A stretch of 35,111 bases of DNA from positions 1 to 35,111 of the forward strand of contig NZ_NOIQ01000022.1 in assembly GCF_004136575.1 (NCBI RefSeq), in the 5' to 3' direction. The DNA is from Rothia koreensis (lineage in GTDB: Bacteria > Actinomycetota > Actinomycetes > Actinomycetales > Micrococcaceae). Numbering within the stretch: the stretch's first letter is position 1; every line of letters starts with the position of its first letter. Below are positions 15,148 to 25,023 of the stretch, piece by piece. The notes beneath the pieces were generated by a model, which did not search any database, had not been told where the DNA came from, and worked only from the letters and a program-made list of their open reading frames with translations. The translations under genes and the position numbers were made by a program.

Positions 15148-16556
15148 ACACGACGGCGGACCGGCGCACCGCAAACCCCGGACTTGGTCCGGCCATCGTC
15201 GTCGTCGCATTCCTGGGAGCAGTGATCGGAGGCGTCGGCGCACCCCTGATCACCTCTGTCGCCGTCGATATCGGGACAAGCCTCGAAGCGGCACAGTGGT
15301 CGCTCACGATCACCCTGTTCTCTGGCGCCGTGACCGCTCCGGTACTGGGGCGACTCGGCACGGGTCCGCACCGAAGAGCCTCGCTCCTGGTTGCTCTCTC
15401 CCTGGTGGCTGCGGGCGGTTTGCTGACCGCGTGCCCCGGGCCCCTATGGCTCCTGATGATCGGTCGCGCATTCCAGGGTTTTGGTCTGGGCGTCACGGCT
15501 CTGCTCATGGGAATCGCCAAGGACCACCTCTCGGAGAAGCAGGCCGAGTCGACGATCGCGATCGTCTCGGTGGCCTCCACGGTCGGAATCGGCATCGCCT
15601 ACCCGTTGATGGGCCTGATCAACGAGGCGGCCGGGCTCCGCGTCGCTTTCGGCACGGGATTCCTTCTTTCCCTGACGGCGGTGCTCGTCGCCTGGAGATT
15701 CGTGCCACGAGATGAGCCGGGTCCCGCCGTTCGTGTCGATGTACCCGGTGCGGTGCTTCTGGGACTCGGAATTCTGGGGGCTCTGCTGGTTCTGGCCCAA
15801 CCCTCGGTGTGGCGGCCCGGCTGGTTGGGTCTCTCGATCGTGATGGCGTCCGCCGCGGCGTTCATTGCGTGGGTCGCGGTCGAACGGCGCACAGCCGAAC
15901 CGCTGGTGAACATGGCCGTCCTCCGGAACAGCGGCGCCTTGCGCGCGAATGCCGCCATGCTCGTCTCGGGTGCAGGCATGTACCTTTTGTTCTCGTTGCT
16001 CACGCGATACGTCCAGACCCCCACCGAGGCCGGTTACGGATTCGGGCTCTCCGGCGTCCTGGCCGGTGCCGCCCTGATTCCCTTTTCTGCCGTGGGGCTC
16101 GTGGCAGGCCGACTCACGCCGGTGCTCAGGAGTCGCGTGCCACCGCCGTGGATATTCACAATATATGCCGCCGCGGTAATGCTCGCCGCCTGCATCTTCG
16201 CTCTGGCGCCCGGTTCGCTCGTCGTGGCGTTGGCGTCGATGGCGGTGCTCGGTTTCGGCGTCGGCGGGGCGTCGTCCATCATGCCGAGACTCGTGCTCGA
16301 GGGCGTACCCCAGCAGGAATCGGCCAGCGTCCTGTCCCTCAACCAGATCGCACGCAGCGCAGGTTTCAGCGCGGGGAGTGCCGTCGCAGGCCTCCTCCTC
16401 GCCACCGCGACGACGGAGGGGGCCGTGTTCCCGACAGAGCACGGCTATTCGACGGCCGCTGTCTGCGTCGTCGTCCCGCTGCTCGTCGGCGTTGCCCTGG
16501 TCCTCCCCCGCAGAGGCCGACAAGAACAAGGCCCGACCGGGCACGGCGGCCGGTAG
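15144..16556 (+). CDS. MFS drug exporter (DHA2/EmrB-QacA-like)
   Basis: Membrane exporter of 470 aa with 13-14 predicted helices, the size and layout of the DHA2 (14-TMS) drug:H+ antiporters. The start of helix 1 contains VVVAFLGAVIGGVGAPLITSVAVDI; helix 4-5 region has LLMIGRAFQGFGLGVTALLMGIAKDHL, with the R-x-x-Q-G-x-G motif typical of drug exporters. GTG at 15144 is chosen: it overlaps the TetR stop and GGGGAG lies eight bases upstream. The last residues (Arg/Gly-rich) are cytoplasmic. It is paired with the TetR gene and probably exports a toxic or signalling small molecule; substrate unknown. Its stop codon lies inside a terminator hairpin. Confidence 0.87.
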   Translation: MNTTADRRTANPGLGPAIVVVAFLGAVIGGVGAPLITSVAVDIGTSLEAAQWSLTITLFSGAVTAPVLGRLGTGPHRRASLLVALSLVAAGGLLTACPGPLWLLMIGRAFQGFGLGVTALLMGIAKDHLSEKQAESTIAIVSVASTVGIGIAYPLMGLINEAAGLRVAFGTGFLLSLTAVLVAWRFVPRDEPGPAVRVDVPGAVLLGLGILGALLVLAQPSVWRPGWLGLSIVMASAAAFIAWVAVERRTAEPLVNMAVLRNSGALRANAAMLVSGAGMYLLFSLLTRYVQTPTEAGYGFGLSGVLAGAALIPFSAVGLVAGRLTPVLRSRVPPPWIFTIYAAAVMLAACIFALAPGSLVVALASMAVLGFGVGGASSIMPRLVLEGVPQQESASVLSLNQIARSAGFSAGSAVAGLLLATATTEGAVFPTEHGYSTAAVCVVVPLLVGVALVLPRRGRQEQGPTGHGGR

Positions 16557-16576
16557 CCGCCGCACACGGTCGGGCC
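16530..16576. terminator. Bidirectional terminator between MFS and permease 2
   Basis: Outer ten-base arms GGCCCGACCG and CGGTCGGGCC (16530-16539, 16567-16576) and an inner stem CGGCGGC/GCCGCCG around CGGTA. It spans the convergent gene ends and contains the MFS stop codon. No T-run. Confidence 0.7.
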
Positions 16577-16589
16577 GTGAGGACTGCCG

Positions 16590-18176
16590 TCAGTCCTCGT
16601 CGTCGTGCCCGTCGTGAATCTCCGGGGAGATCACGGCGCGGGCCCGGTGCGGGTGGTGGGGGTGCTTGGTCTCGGCGGCCGGACGTGCGGCGACGATCGG
16701 GTGGGTCCCCGTGACGCCCTCGCGCTCCGCGGCCAGCTCCATCACCCGGTTCCTGACGAGGAACCAGCCCCCAACGAGCAACGGGATCAGGATCAGCATG
16801 GAGCCCAGCGTGTAGGTGCCCACGGGGTAGTCAATGGCCATGAGGACCAGGACGGAGACCAGGAACGCGACCGTCAGCCAGTTGGTCCATGGTGCCAGGG
16901 GCGCCCGGTACTGGGGTCGCGTGTACAAGCCCTTCTCGGAAAGGCTCACGAACTTCTTGTGGGACAGCGTCACCGCGGCCCACGAGGCCATCGTTCCGAG
17001 CGCGGAAATGTTGAGCACGATCTCGAAGGCCTGCTCGGGCACGAAGTAGTTCAGGATGACGCCGATCAACGACACCACGGCGGTCAGGCAGATCCCGCCG
17101 AAGGGCACACCCGAGGAATTGAGCTTCGCCGCGAACTTGGGTGCCGACCCGGCCATGGCCATCGAGTGCAGGATACGGCCCGTGGAGTAGAGCCCGGCGT
17201 TGAGCGACGACAGGGCGGCGGTGATGACAACCAATTGGACGATGGGTCCTGCAACGTCGATGCCGATCGAGGAGAAGAACGTCACGAACGGCGATTCCTT
17301 GTCGCTGTAGGCGGTGTACGGCATCAGCATGCACAGCAGGAGCACGGACCCGACGTAGAAGACCGCGATGCGCAGGATCACGGTGTTGATCGCTTTGGGG
17401 ATGATCTTCTCCGGGTTCCGGGTCTCCCCCGACGTCGTCCCCACGAGCTCGATGCCTGCGTAGGCGAAGACGACACCCTGGACCACCACGAGCGCCGCGA
17501 GCCCGCCGGCGGGGAAAAGACCCCCGTGGTCCGTGATGAGGTGAATGCCGGTGGGCTCGCCATTCGGCGATCCGAAGATCACGAAGATGATGCCGAGCAC
17601 CAGGAAGAGGACCAGAGTCGCGACCTTGATGAGGGAGAACCAGAACTCCATCTCACCAAATACTTTGACGGAAATGAGGTTGGTGACCAGCACGATCGCG
17701 ACGACGGCCAACGCACAGACCCACTGCGGAATGTTTCCGACGAAATCGCTGTATTTGCCGAACCAGCGCACGTAGATCGCGATCGCCGTCGCGTCGGCCA
17801 CCGCCGTCATGGCCCAGTTCAGCCAGTACAACCAGCCCGACACGTACGCGGCCTTCTCGCCGTAGAACTCTCGGGTGTAGGAAACGAACGAACCGGAGGA
17901 GGGCCGGTGGCACACCAGTTCCCCCAGCGAGCGAAGCATGAGGTATCCGAAGAATCCGCAGACTCCGTAGATGATGAAGAGCGACGGACCGGCCGAGGCC
18001 AGGCGTCCGCCCGCACCCAGGAACAGACCGGTGCCGATGGCTCCACCGATCGCGATCATTTGGAGTTGGCGGGCTCCGAGCCCCTTGTGGAGCCCCGCGT
18101 CCTCGTTGGCCACCACCCCGGTAGTGTCGTTGCTGCTCGGAGCAGGATTGTTATCAGGCGCAGATGTCGATGACAT
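16590..18176 (-). CDS. Amino-acid permease 2 (AAT family)
   Basis: Paralogue of permease 1, 528 aa, about 12 helices. Motifs LQMIAIGGAIGTGLFLGAGG and YAGIELVGTTSGET match permease 1 exactly at the core. The C-terminal cytoplasmic tail is extended and unusual: HPHHPHRARAV followed by an acidic end (HDGHDDED), suggesting metal- or pH-sensitive behaviour or a protein contact (inference). It contains GSPNGEPTGIHLITDHGG in an extracellular loop where the paralogues differ most. ATG with AAGG nine bases upstream. The gap above it (231 bases) separates it from permease 3, so whether they share a transcript is unclear. Confidence 0.87.
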   Translation of the reverse strand: MSSTSAPDNNPAPSSNDTTGVVANEDAGLHKGLGARQLQMIAIGGAIGTGLFLGAGGRLASAGPSLFIIYGVCGFFGYLMLRSLGELVCHRPSSGSFVSYTREFYGEKAAYVSGWLYWLNWAMTAVADATAIAIYVRWFGKYSDFVGNIPQWVCALAVVAIVLVTNLISVKVFGEMEFWFSLIKVATLVLFLVLGIIFVIFGSPNGEPTGIHLITDHGGLFPAGGLAALVVVQGVVFAYAGIELVGTTSGETRNPEKIIPKAINTVILRIAVFYVGSVLLLCMLMPYTAYSDKESPFVTFFSSIGIDVAGPIVQLVVITAALSSLNAGLYSTGRILHSMAMAGSAPKFAAKLNSSGVPFGGICLTAVVSLIGVILNYFVPEQAFEIVLNISALGTMASWAAVTLSHKKFVSLSEKGLYTRPQYRAPLAPWTNWLTVAFLVSVLVLMAIDYPVGTYTLGSMLILIPLLVGGWFLVRNRVMELAAEREGVTGTHPIVAARPAAETKHPHHPHRARAVISPEIHDGHDDED

Positions 18177-18407
18177 TGTTCAACCTTCAGGTCAGGGAGC
18201 ATCGACGCGCGCATCCGGGCATCCCGCCGGTCGGCACGAACGATGCTCTGCTCGAAATATCACCGGCGGGGAGAGGTCGATCTCACGACGCTGTGGTTCA
18301 CCTCACCCGAGCGGTTCACTGTGGAAGCTTACCTCGGGGTCGCCCCGGAATGCGCAAGCGCCGAGTACTGCATCGTGTTCGGTGTGGGGCACCGAGGCAC
18401 CGGCCGG

Positions 18408-19985
18408 CTATTCGTCGTCTTCGTCGTCGAGGCGGATGGTGGTGTTGGAGCGTCCGTGGTCGAACGGTTCGTTGGTGTCGTCCGTGGTCGGCCACTGCGC
18501 GACCACCGGGAACTGGCCCGTGTAGCCCTCGCGCTGGGCCGCAACCTCCATCACCCGGCGTCGAACCATGAACCAGCCGATGATGAGCAGGGGAATGATG
18601 ATGACCATGGAGGCCAAGGTGTAGGTGCCCACGGGATAGTCGAAGGCGATCAGAATCATGACCGCCACGAAGAAAGCCATGGTGATCCAGTTGGTGAAGG
18701 GGGCCAACGGCGCCCGGTATTTCGGGCGCTGGTACAGCCCCTTCTTGGCCAGCGACACGAATTTCTGGTGGGGCAGGGTGATGGCGGCCCAGCCGACGAT
18801 GATTCCGACGGCCGACATGTTCAGCACGATCTCGAAGGCCGCCTCAGGGACGAAGTAGTTCAGCACGACGCCGAGCATCCCCACGCCCGTGGTCAGCAGA
18901 ATCCCCACGAACGGGACACCGCCCTTGGTCAGCTTCTGGGCGACCCGCGGAGCCGATCCCGCCATCGCCATCGAGTGCACGATGCGACCGGTCGAGTAGA
19001 GCCCGGCGTTGAGGGACGAGAGCGCGGCGGTGATGACCACGAGCTGCATGATCGGCCCGGCGGCGTCGACCCCGATCGAGGCGAAGAAGGTGACGAACGG
19101 GGATTCGTCGTCGCTGTAGCGCGTGTAGGGCAGCAAGAGGCAGAGGAGCAGGACGGAGCCCACGTAGAACACCGCGATCCTGAGGATCACGGAGTTGATG
19201 GCCCGGGGGATGACGCGTTCGGGCTCTTGGGTCTCGCCCGAGGCGGTGCCGACGAGTTCGATACCCGAATAGGCGAAGACCACGCCCTGGGAGACCACCA
19301 GTGCGGCCAGGAGGCCGTTGGGCAGCATGCCGCCGCTCTGGGAAATCAGGCTGAACCCTGTCGGCTCCCCCGAGGGCGATCCGAAAATCACGAAGAGGAT
19401 GCCCACGACCATGAATGCGACCAGTGCCGCGACCTTGACGATCGCGAACCAGAATTCCATCTCGCCGAAGACCTTGACCGAGATGAGGTTCATGACCGTG
19501 ACCGCCGCGATCACCAGGAACGCGAGGACCCACTGCGGGATGGACCCGATGAAGTCGATGTACTGGCCGAACCACCTGATGTAGATGGCCATCGCGGTTG
19601 CGTCCACGATCGTCGTGGTTGCCCAGCTCAGCCAGTACATCCACCCGGTGAAGTAGGCCGACTTCTCACCGAAGAACTCGCGACAGTACGAGACGAAGGA
19701 GCCCGACGACGGCCGGTGCACCACGAGTTCGCCCAACTGGCGCAGGATCAGGTACCCGAAGAATCCGGCCACGCCGTAGAGGATGAACAAGGTCGGACCG
19801 GCCGACTCGAGGCGGCCACCCGTCCCGAGGAACAAGCCCGTTCCGATCGAACCGCCGATAGCGATCATCTGGAGCTGGCGAGGGCTCAGGCCCTTCTTGA
19901 ACCCCTCCTGCTCGGCCTCGAATTGGTTCTGCGCGGCCTCGGATGAACGACTCGCCGCCGACGAGTCCGAGCCGGATGCTGCCAT
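18408..19985 (-). CDS. Amino-acid permease 3 (AAT family)
   Basis: Paralogue of permeases 1, 2 and 4, 525 aa. It has LQMIAIGGSIGTGLFLGTGG near residue 42 and YSGIELVGTASGET in the middle: Ser for Ala and Ala for Thr relative to permeases 1 and 2, changes at the substrate-site loop that may shift specificity. The N-terminal 30 residues are Ser/Ala/Glu-rich and differ from the others. The C-terminus ends with an acidic cluster (RLDDEDDE). GGGAGG lies five bases upstream of the ATG. The upstream region holds a candidate promoter and a perfect 14-base palindrome not seen at the other permeases, so it is probably under separate control. Confidence 0.87.
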   Translation of the reverse strand: MAASGSDSSAASRSSEAAQNQFEAEQEGFKKGLSPRQLQMIAIGGSIGTGLFLGTGGRLESAGPTLFILYGVAGFFGYLILRQLGELVVHRPSSGSFVSYCREFFGEKSAYFTGWMYWLSWATTTIVDATAMAIYIRWFGQYIDFIGSIPQWVLAFLVIAAVTVMNLISVKVFGEMEFWFAIVKVAALVAFMVVGILFVIFGSPSGEPTGFSLISQSGGMLPNGLLAALVVSQGVVFAYSGIELVGTASGETQEPERVIPRAINSVILRIAVFYVGSVLLLCLLLPYTRYSDDESPFVTFFASIGVDAAGPIMQLVVITAALSSLNAGLYSTGRIVHSMAMAGSAPRVAQKLTKGGVPFVGILLTTGVGMLGVVLNYFVPEAAFEIVLNMSAVGIIVGWAAITLPHQKFVSLAKKGLYQRPKYRAPLAPFTNWITMAFFVAVMILIAFDYPVGTYTLASMVIIIPLLIIGWFMVRRRVMEVAAQREGYTGQFPVVAQWPTTDDTNEPFDHGRSNTTIRLDDEDDE

Positions 19986-20043
19986 GGGGTCCTCCCGTTG
20001 CTTGGAATGTGAACCTTACACGGTCCGCGAAATATCGCTCCAC

Positions 20044-20094
20044 AGCCTACCGCGATGCTCGGACACGTGTAACCCAAAACACAACATATGTTGT
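20044..20094 (-). promoter_or_regulatory. Promoter and palindromic operators of permease 3
   Basis: On the minus strand TTACAC (20067-20072) and TAGGCT (20044-20049) are 17 bases apart. The octamer ACACGTGT (20063-20070) overlaps the -35 box. The perfect 14-base palindrome ACAACATATGTTGT (20081-20094) sits just upstream of the -35, a position for an activator or an upstream-binding repressor. The protein is unknown. Confidence 0.5.
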
Positions 20095-20131
20095 CTTGGA
20101 AGAAACCCCATCATAGGTCCACCGACCCACC

Positions 20132-20199
20132 CGCGCGAGGTGGCAATCATGTGCGGTTTTGAGCCCGATACCCGCACAAAACTGCCGCCTCGGCGCGCG
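20132..20199. repeat. REP-like inverted repeat pair next to ilvD
   Basis: Left arm begins CGCGCGAGGTGGCA and continues to GTGCGGTTTT (20132-20160); right arm (20174-20199) is its imperfect complement, ending in CCTCGGCGCGCG. The same half-site occurs four times at 27209-27340. The pair forms a long imperfect hairpin 13 bases past the ilvD stop, so it may also act as terminator or 3'-end protector. Confidence 0.7.
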
Positions 20200-20211
20200 A
20201 GAGGGAACGGT

Positions 20212-22053
20212 TTATTCCGGAACGATGCGGACGGCGCCCTTGTCGGCGCTCGTCACCATCGAGGCGTAGGCACGCAACGCGGTGGACACCTGACGCTCGC
20301 GCGGCTTGGTCGGCTTCCAGGGCAACGGACCGCGTGCCTCCCGCCGACGGGCCAGCTCCTCGTCGGACACGTGGACCTGGAGGAGCCGGTTGGCGACGTC
20401 GATCTCGATTTCGTCTCCGTGCTCGATCAGCCCCACGGCGCCGCCCGACGCGGCCTCCGGCGAGATGTGACCGATCGAGATGCCCGAGGTGCCTCCCGAG
20501 AAGCGTCCGTCCGTGATGAGGGCGCACTCCTTCCCGAGGCCCAGGCCCTTGAGGTACGAGGTCGGGTACAGCATTTCCTGCATGCCCGGACCACCCTTGG
20601 GACCCTCGTACTGGATCACGACGATGTCGCCCGGCTCCACGTGCTTGGACAGGATCTCGAACACGGCTTCGTCCTGCGACTCGACCACGAACGCCTTGCC
20701 ACGGAAGTGGAACAGGCTCTCGTCGATGCCGGCGGTCTTGATGACGGCGCCGTCCTCCGCGATATTGCCGAAGAGGATGGCCAGGCCGCCGTCCTTGGTG
20801 TACGCGTGTTCGACCGAGTGGATGCACCCGAACTCGGGATCGGTGTCGTGCTCCTCGAACTTGTTGGCCGTCGAGAAGGCCTGGGTCGTGCGGACGCCGC
20901 CTGGCGCCGCCAGGAACAGCTCCCGGGCCCGTTCGGTGGCCGTGTCGCGGCGGATGTCCCACTCGTTGAGCCAGTCGTCCACGGACTCCGCGTGCACGGT
21001 GCGCACACCCTCGTGGCGGAACAGGCCGGCACGGTCCAGTTCGCCCAGGATCGCCGGGATTCCCCCGGCCTTGTGCACGTGCTCGATGTGGAACTGCGTC
21101 GAATTCGGCGCGACCTTGGCCAGACACGGGACGTGGCGAGAGAGCTCGTCGATGTCCTTGAGCGTGAAGTCGACCTCGGCCTCCTGGGCGGCCGCGAGAA
21201 TGTGCAGCACGGTGTTGGTGGAACCGCCCATGGCGATGTCCAGGGCCATCGCGTTGGTGAAGGCGTTCTTCGAGGCGACGTTGCGCGGGAGAACGGATTC
21301 GTCGTCCTCCTGGTAGTACTTCTTGGCCAGATCGACGACGGTCCGTCCCGCGTTCAGGAACAGGTCCTTGCGGGCGATCTGCGTGGCCAACGTGGTTCCG
21401 TTGCCGGGCAGTGACAGGCCCAGGGCCTCGGTCAGGCAGTTCATCGAGTTCGCGGTGAACATCCCGGAACAGGAACCGCACGTCGGGCAGGCGTTCTCCT
21501 CGATCATGCCGAGCTGGTCATCCGTCACGGACTCGTCCACGGCGTAGGCCATCGCGTCCACCAGGTCGATCCGGTGTTCGATGACGCCCTCGACCGCGTT
21601 GCCCGACTCCATCGGGCCGCCCGACACGAAGACCACGGGAATGTTCAGGCGCATCGCGGCCATGAGCATGCCCGGCGTGATCTTGTCGCAGTTGGAGATG
21701 CACACCAGGGCGTCGGCGCGGTGGGCATTGACCATGTACTCGACCGAGTCGGCAATGATGTCTCGGGACGGGAGGGAATAGAGCATTCCGTCGTGCCCCA
21801 TGGCGATCCCGTCGTCCACGGCAATCGTATTGAATTCCTTGGCGACGCCGCCGGCCTCCTCGACCGCGCTGGCAACGAGCGCCCCCATGTTCTTGAGGTG
21901 AACGTGCCCGGGCACGAACTGGGTGAAGGAGTTGGCGATCGCGACGATCGGTTTCCCGAAGTCTTCCTTCTTCATTCCCGTCGCACGCCAGAGCGCGCGG
22001 GCTCCGGCCATGTTGCGCCCGTGCGTGGATGTTCTGGAACGCAGTTCAGGCAT
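20212..22053 (-). CDS. ilvD: Dihydroxy-acid dehydratase
   Basis: Fe-S enzyme of valine, leucine, isoleucine and pantothenate synthesis, converting 2,3-dihydroxy-isovalerate and -methylvalerate to the 2-keto acids. 613 aa, the length of the long (E. coli-like) form. The [4Fe-4S]/[2Fe-2S] ligand blocks are intact: [13 protein letters not shown] with Cys 122 and [16 protein letters not shown] with Cys 195, plus [13 protein letters not shown] around residue 79-90. The ATG has an AGGAGG ribosome site. It stands alone, not next to ilvBNC. No T-box or attenuator is evident in the 163-base gap above it. The REP-like hairpin lies just after its stop. Confidence 0.96.
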   Translation of the reverse strand: MPELRSRTSTHGRNMAGARALWRATGMKKEDFGKPIVAIANSFTQFVPGHVHLKNMGALVASAVEEAGGVAKEFNTIAVDDGIAMGHDGMLYSLPSRDIIADSVEYMVNAHRADALVCISNCDKITPGMLMAAMRLNIPVVFVSGGPMESGNAVEGVIEHRIDLVDAMAYAVDESVTDDQLGMIEENACPTCGSCSGMFTANSMNCLTEALGLSLPGNGTTLATQIARKDLFLNAGRTVVDLAKKYYQEDDESVLPRNVASKNAFTNAMALDIAMGGSTNTVLHILAAAQEAEVDFTLKDIDELSRHVPCLAKVAPNSTQFHIEHVHKAGGIPAILGELDRAGLFRHEGVRTVHAESVDDWLNEWDIRRDTATERARELFLAAPGGVRTTQAFSTANKFEEHDTDPEFGCIHSVEHAYTKDGGLAILFGNIAEDGAVIKTAGIDESLFHFRGKAFVVESQDEAVFEILSKHVEPGDIVVIQYEGPKGGPGMQEMLYPTSYLKGLGLGKECALITDGRFSGGTSGISIGHISPEAASGGAVGLIEHGDEIEIDVANRLLQVHVSDEELARRREARGPLPWKPTKPRERQVSTALRAYASMVTSADKGAVRIVPE

Positions 22054-22215
22054 GTGTCCTCCTTCGGCCTCTGATGCTCATTCCAGACTACTCCCGCACT
22101 TTCGGCTGCCACCTGCCGAGACGTCATGTCTTGAATGATGGAACGCGGCCCGCCCTCGGCGAGCCGGCGTTCTCCGCGCCGGAAGCGAACCATCGTCCCG
22201 CGCGTTCGGGACCGA

Positions 22216-23235
22216 CTATCCGGCGTCCACGGCCTCCAGGCGGCGCACCAGATCGACGACGGAGGACCGAAGCCGTGAGATCCCCTGTTCCGGATCGTTC
22301 TCCGTCACCAACCGGGCCGACGGCCTGCGCCCCCAGAGGTTCCGGGGATCGGCGATCGTGGTTCCGTGCGCGGGCCCCTCATCCGCAACGACCTCCACGG
22401 TTGTGGTCACGGCGTCGTACTCGGCATCCCCGATGGCTGCCGCAGAGGCAAAGAAGTCGTGGATATGGGCCATGTATCCGTAACCGTGCTGCTCGTGGAA
22501 CTCGAAATAGAAACGAAGCGCGTCATCGAGCACCGTCAGCAGACGCGCACCCCGCCCGTCGGGGTCGAGGGGACGATCCGCCGCGGCGTCGATCGCCCAC
22601 GCCGCCGCGTCATCGGGCTGGAGCTCGTAGCGTTCGGTCGTCTCGAGCCCGCAGACGAGCGGCAACTTTTCCTCGGGCAGCCCCTCATACGCCTCATAGG
22701 CCGCGAAAACCTCCCGCGCGGCCAGAGGGTCCGTGTGGATGTTCCATTCGGCCAGAGGCGTCGTGTTGCCGGGATGGAAGAAAGCGCCGCCCATGATCGT
22801 GACCGAGTGCAGCAGCTCCGGGAGCCTCGGCTCGATGCGCAGGGCGAGAGCAAAGTTCGTGAGCGGTGCCGTGCAGATCGCGTCGAGTTGGTCCGGATTC
22901 TCGCGGGCCAGCTCGACCCACACCTCCGGCGAGAAACCTTCCGCGATCCCCACGCCGGAGTCGACTCGCGCGTACCCGATGCCCTGCGGACCGTGGGTCT
23001 CCGGGGTCGTGACCAGTTCCTTGCCGAGCGGACGGGATGCCCCGAGACATACCGGGACGTTGTTGCGCCCGCACAGGCTCAGCAGTCCCAGGTTGTTCCT
23101 GGCGACGTCGTCGGCGGGAACGTTTCCGGGAGTGCACGAGACGGCCTCGAAGACGACCTCCGGCTGGGCAGCCAAGTACACGAGCGCGAGCGCATCGTCG
23201 ATGCCGGTGTCATTGTCCAGAAGAATGCGGGGCAT
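22216..23235 (-). CDS. Nucleoside hydrolase (inosine-uridine preferring type)
   Basis: Ca-dependent N-ribosidase that cleaves ribonucleosides to base and ribose for salvage, 339 aa. The calcium-binding N-terminus LLDNDTGIDDALAL (residues 5-18) is the family signature, and MGGAFFHPGNTTPLAEWNIHTDP contains the Asn/Asp residues that bind Ca and ribose. Specificity (IU, CU or IAG type) cannot be decided. The start lies 30 bases after the permease 4 stop with no clear terminator between, so some read-through from the permease is likely. A short hairpin (22164-22182) after the stop lacks a T-run. Confidence 0.9.
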   Translation of the reverse strand: MPRILLDNDTGIDDALALVYLAAQPEVVFEAVSCTPGNVPADDVARNNLGLLSLCGRNNVPVCLGASRPLGKELVTTPETHGPQGIGYARVDSGVGIAEGFSPEVWVELARENPDQLDAICTAPLTNFALALRIEPRLPELLHSVTIMGGAFFHPGNTTPLAEWNIHTDPLAAREVFAAYEAYEGLPEEKLPLVCGLETTERYELQPDDAAAWAIDAAADRPLDPDGRGARLLTVLDDALRFYFEFHEQHGYGYMAHIHDFFASAAAIGDAEYDAVTTTVEVVADEGPAHGTTIADPRNLWGRRPSARLVTENDPEQGISRLRSSVVDLVRRLEAVDAG

Positions 23236-23265
23236 AACCCCAGCATAGGGGCCTACCCTTCCGGA

Positions 23266-24858
23266 TCACCCCTTGTCGGAGCCGTCTTCAGGATCCTGGC
23301 TCTCGTCCTCGGCATGGATGATCGTCGTGCTTCCGTGACCGCGGCGCCCCTCGTGATGGGTGCGCTGGGCCGCGGGACGGTCCGCAACCACGGGGTAGAG
23401 ACCCGTGACGCCCTCACGCTCGGCCGCCAGTTCCCTGACCCGGCGTCGGACCACGAACCAGCCGATGATCAGGGCCGGAATGATGATGACCATGGTCGAC
23501 AACGTGTACGTGCCCACCGGGTAGTCGAAGCCGATCAGCACGATCACACCCGCCAGGAAGACCAGAGTGATCCAGTTCGTCACCGGAGCCCACGGCGCCC
23601 TGTACTTGGGCCGCCGGTACTTTCCCTGCTTGGTCAAGGAAACGAACTTCATGTGGGCCATGGTGATCGCGACCCAGCCGGCGATGATGCCGAGGGAGGC
23701 GATGTTGAGCACGATCTCGAAGGCGGACTCGGGCACGAAGTAGTTCAGCACGACGCCGAGGAGGGCCACCCCTGCGGTCAGCAGGATCCCGCCGTACGGA
23801 ACGCCGGACTTGGTGAGCCGCTGGGCGAACCGCGGCGCGGAACCCGCCATGGACATCGAGTGAAGTATGCGCCCCGTGGAATACAGCCCGGCGTTCAGGG
23901 ACGAGAGGGCCGCGGTGATGACCACGAGTTCCATGATCGGCCCGGCCGCTCCGACGTTGATCGAGGAGAAGAACGTGACGAACGGGGACTCGTCCTCGCT
24001 GAAGGCCGTGTAGGGCAGCAGAAGGGTGAGCAGGAAGATCGCGCCGACGTAGAAGATCGCGATGCGCAGGATGACCGTGTTGATCGCCTTGGGAATGACC
24101 TTGGCGGCGTCGCGGGTCTCGCCGGAGGTGGTGCCGACCAATTCGATCGAGGCATAGGCGAAGACCACGCCCTGCATGATGATCAGTGCCGGCATCAGAC
24201 CGTTCGGGAACAGGCCACCGTTTTCGGTAATCAGGCCGATGCCTCGAGGGGATCCCGTGGGTGTTCCGAAGATGACGAAAGCGATCGCGAGCACCAGGAA
24301 GACCACCAGGGCGGCGACCTTGATGAGGGCGAACCAGAATTCCATCTCCCCGAAGACCTTCACGGAGATGAGGTTCAGGGCCACGACCAGAACAATGACC
24401 AACAGCGCCACGAGCCACTGAGGTATGGCATCGACGAAGGCGCTGTACTGACCGAACCAGTGCACGTAGATCGCGATGGCCGTGGAGTCCACGATGGCCG
24501 TTGTCGCCCAGTTGAGCCAGTACATCCATCCCGAGACGTACGCAGCTTTCTCGCCGTAGAACTCGCGGGTGTAGGAGACGAACGACCCGGAGGACGGACG
24601 GTGAACCACCAGTTCGCCCAGCTGTCGGAGGATCAGATAGGCGATGATCCCGCACAGCGCATAGTCGAGAAACAAGGAGGGGCCGGCAGAAGCCAGGCGG
24701 CCACCTGCTCCCAGGAACAACCCGGTACCGATCGCCCCACCGATGGCGATCATCTGGAGCTGGCGCGGGCCGAGACCCTGCTTCATCCCGGTCTGTTCCT
24801 GCTCATACGCCATTTCTTCGGGATATTTTGCGGTGTGCCGCTGACTCGTGTCGGTCAT
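23266..24858 (-). CDS. Amino-acid permease 4 (AAT family)
   Basis: Fourth AAT paralogue, 530 aa from the chosen ATG at 24858, which has GAGGA five bases upstream; an ATG 19 codons earlier lacks one. Core motif LQMIAIGGAIGTGLFLGAGG is present. Two substitutions stand out: an Asp in the second membrane region (SLFLDYALCG, where the others have Val, Ile or Leu) and Ser in YASIELVGTTSGET. Both are near the substrate path in APC transporters, so its specificity may differ (inference). Several paralogue blocks differ here as well (GTPTGSPRGIGLITENGG). The C-terminal tail contains HHEGRRGHGS and an acidic end. Divergent from the SAM-controlled MetE-like gene. Confidence 0.88.
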   Translation of the reverse strand: MTDTSQRHTAKYPEEMAYEQEQTGMKQGLGPRQLQMIAIGGAIGTGLFLGAGGRLASAGPSLFLDYALCGIIAYLILRQLGELVVHRPSSGSFVSYTREFYGEKAAYVSGWMYWLNWATTAIVDSTAIAIYVHWFGQYSAFVDAIPQWLVALLVIVLVVALNLISVKVFGEMEFWFALIKVAALVVFLVLAIAFVIFGTPTGSPRGIGLITENGGLFPNGLMPALIIMQGVVFAYASIELVGTTSGETRDAAKVIPKAINTVILRIAIFYVGAIFLLTLLLPYTAFSEDESPFVTFFSSINVGAAGPIMELVVITAALSSLNAGLYSTGRILHSMSMAGSAPRFAQRLTKSGVPYGGILLTAGVALLGVVLNYFVPESAFEIVLNIASLGIIAGWVAITMAHMKFVSLTKQGKYRRPKYRAPWAPVTNWITLVFLAGVIVLIGFDYPVGTYTLSTMVIIIPALIIGWFVVRRRVRELAAEREGVTGLYPVVADRPAAQRTHHEGRRGHGSTTIIHAEDESQDPEDGSDKG

Positions 24859-25023
24859 GGATTCCTCTGCATGTCTCGACGCCGCCGGCCGACTGTTCGC
24901 CTGTGCGATGGGCAAGCCAGAGGAAAATGCGGCGTCTGTAGTTTTTACGAGAATCGTCGTCGGACCACCCCGGTGTGGCCCTGGCTACTTGTATTGGTGA
25001 TGTGCGTCCAAAAGACGCCATCG

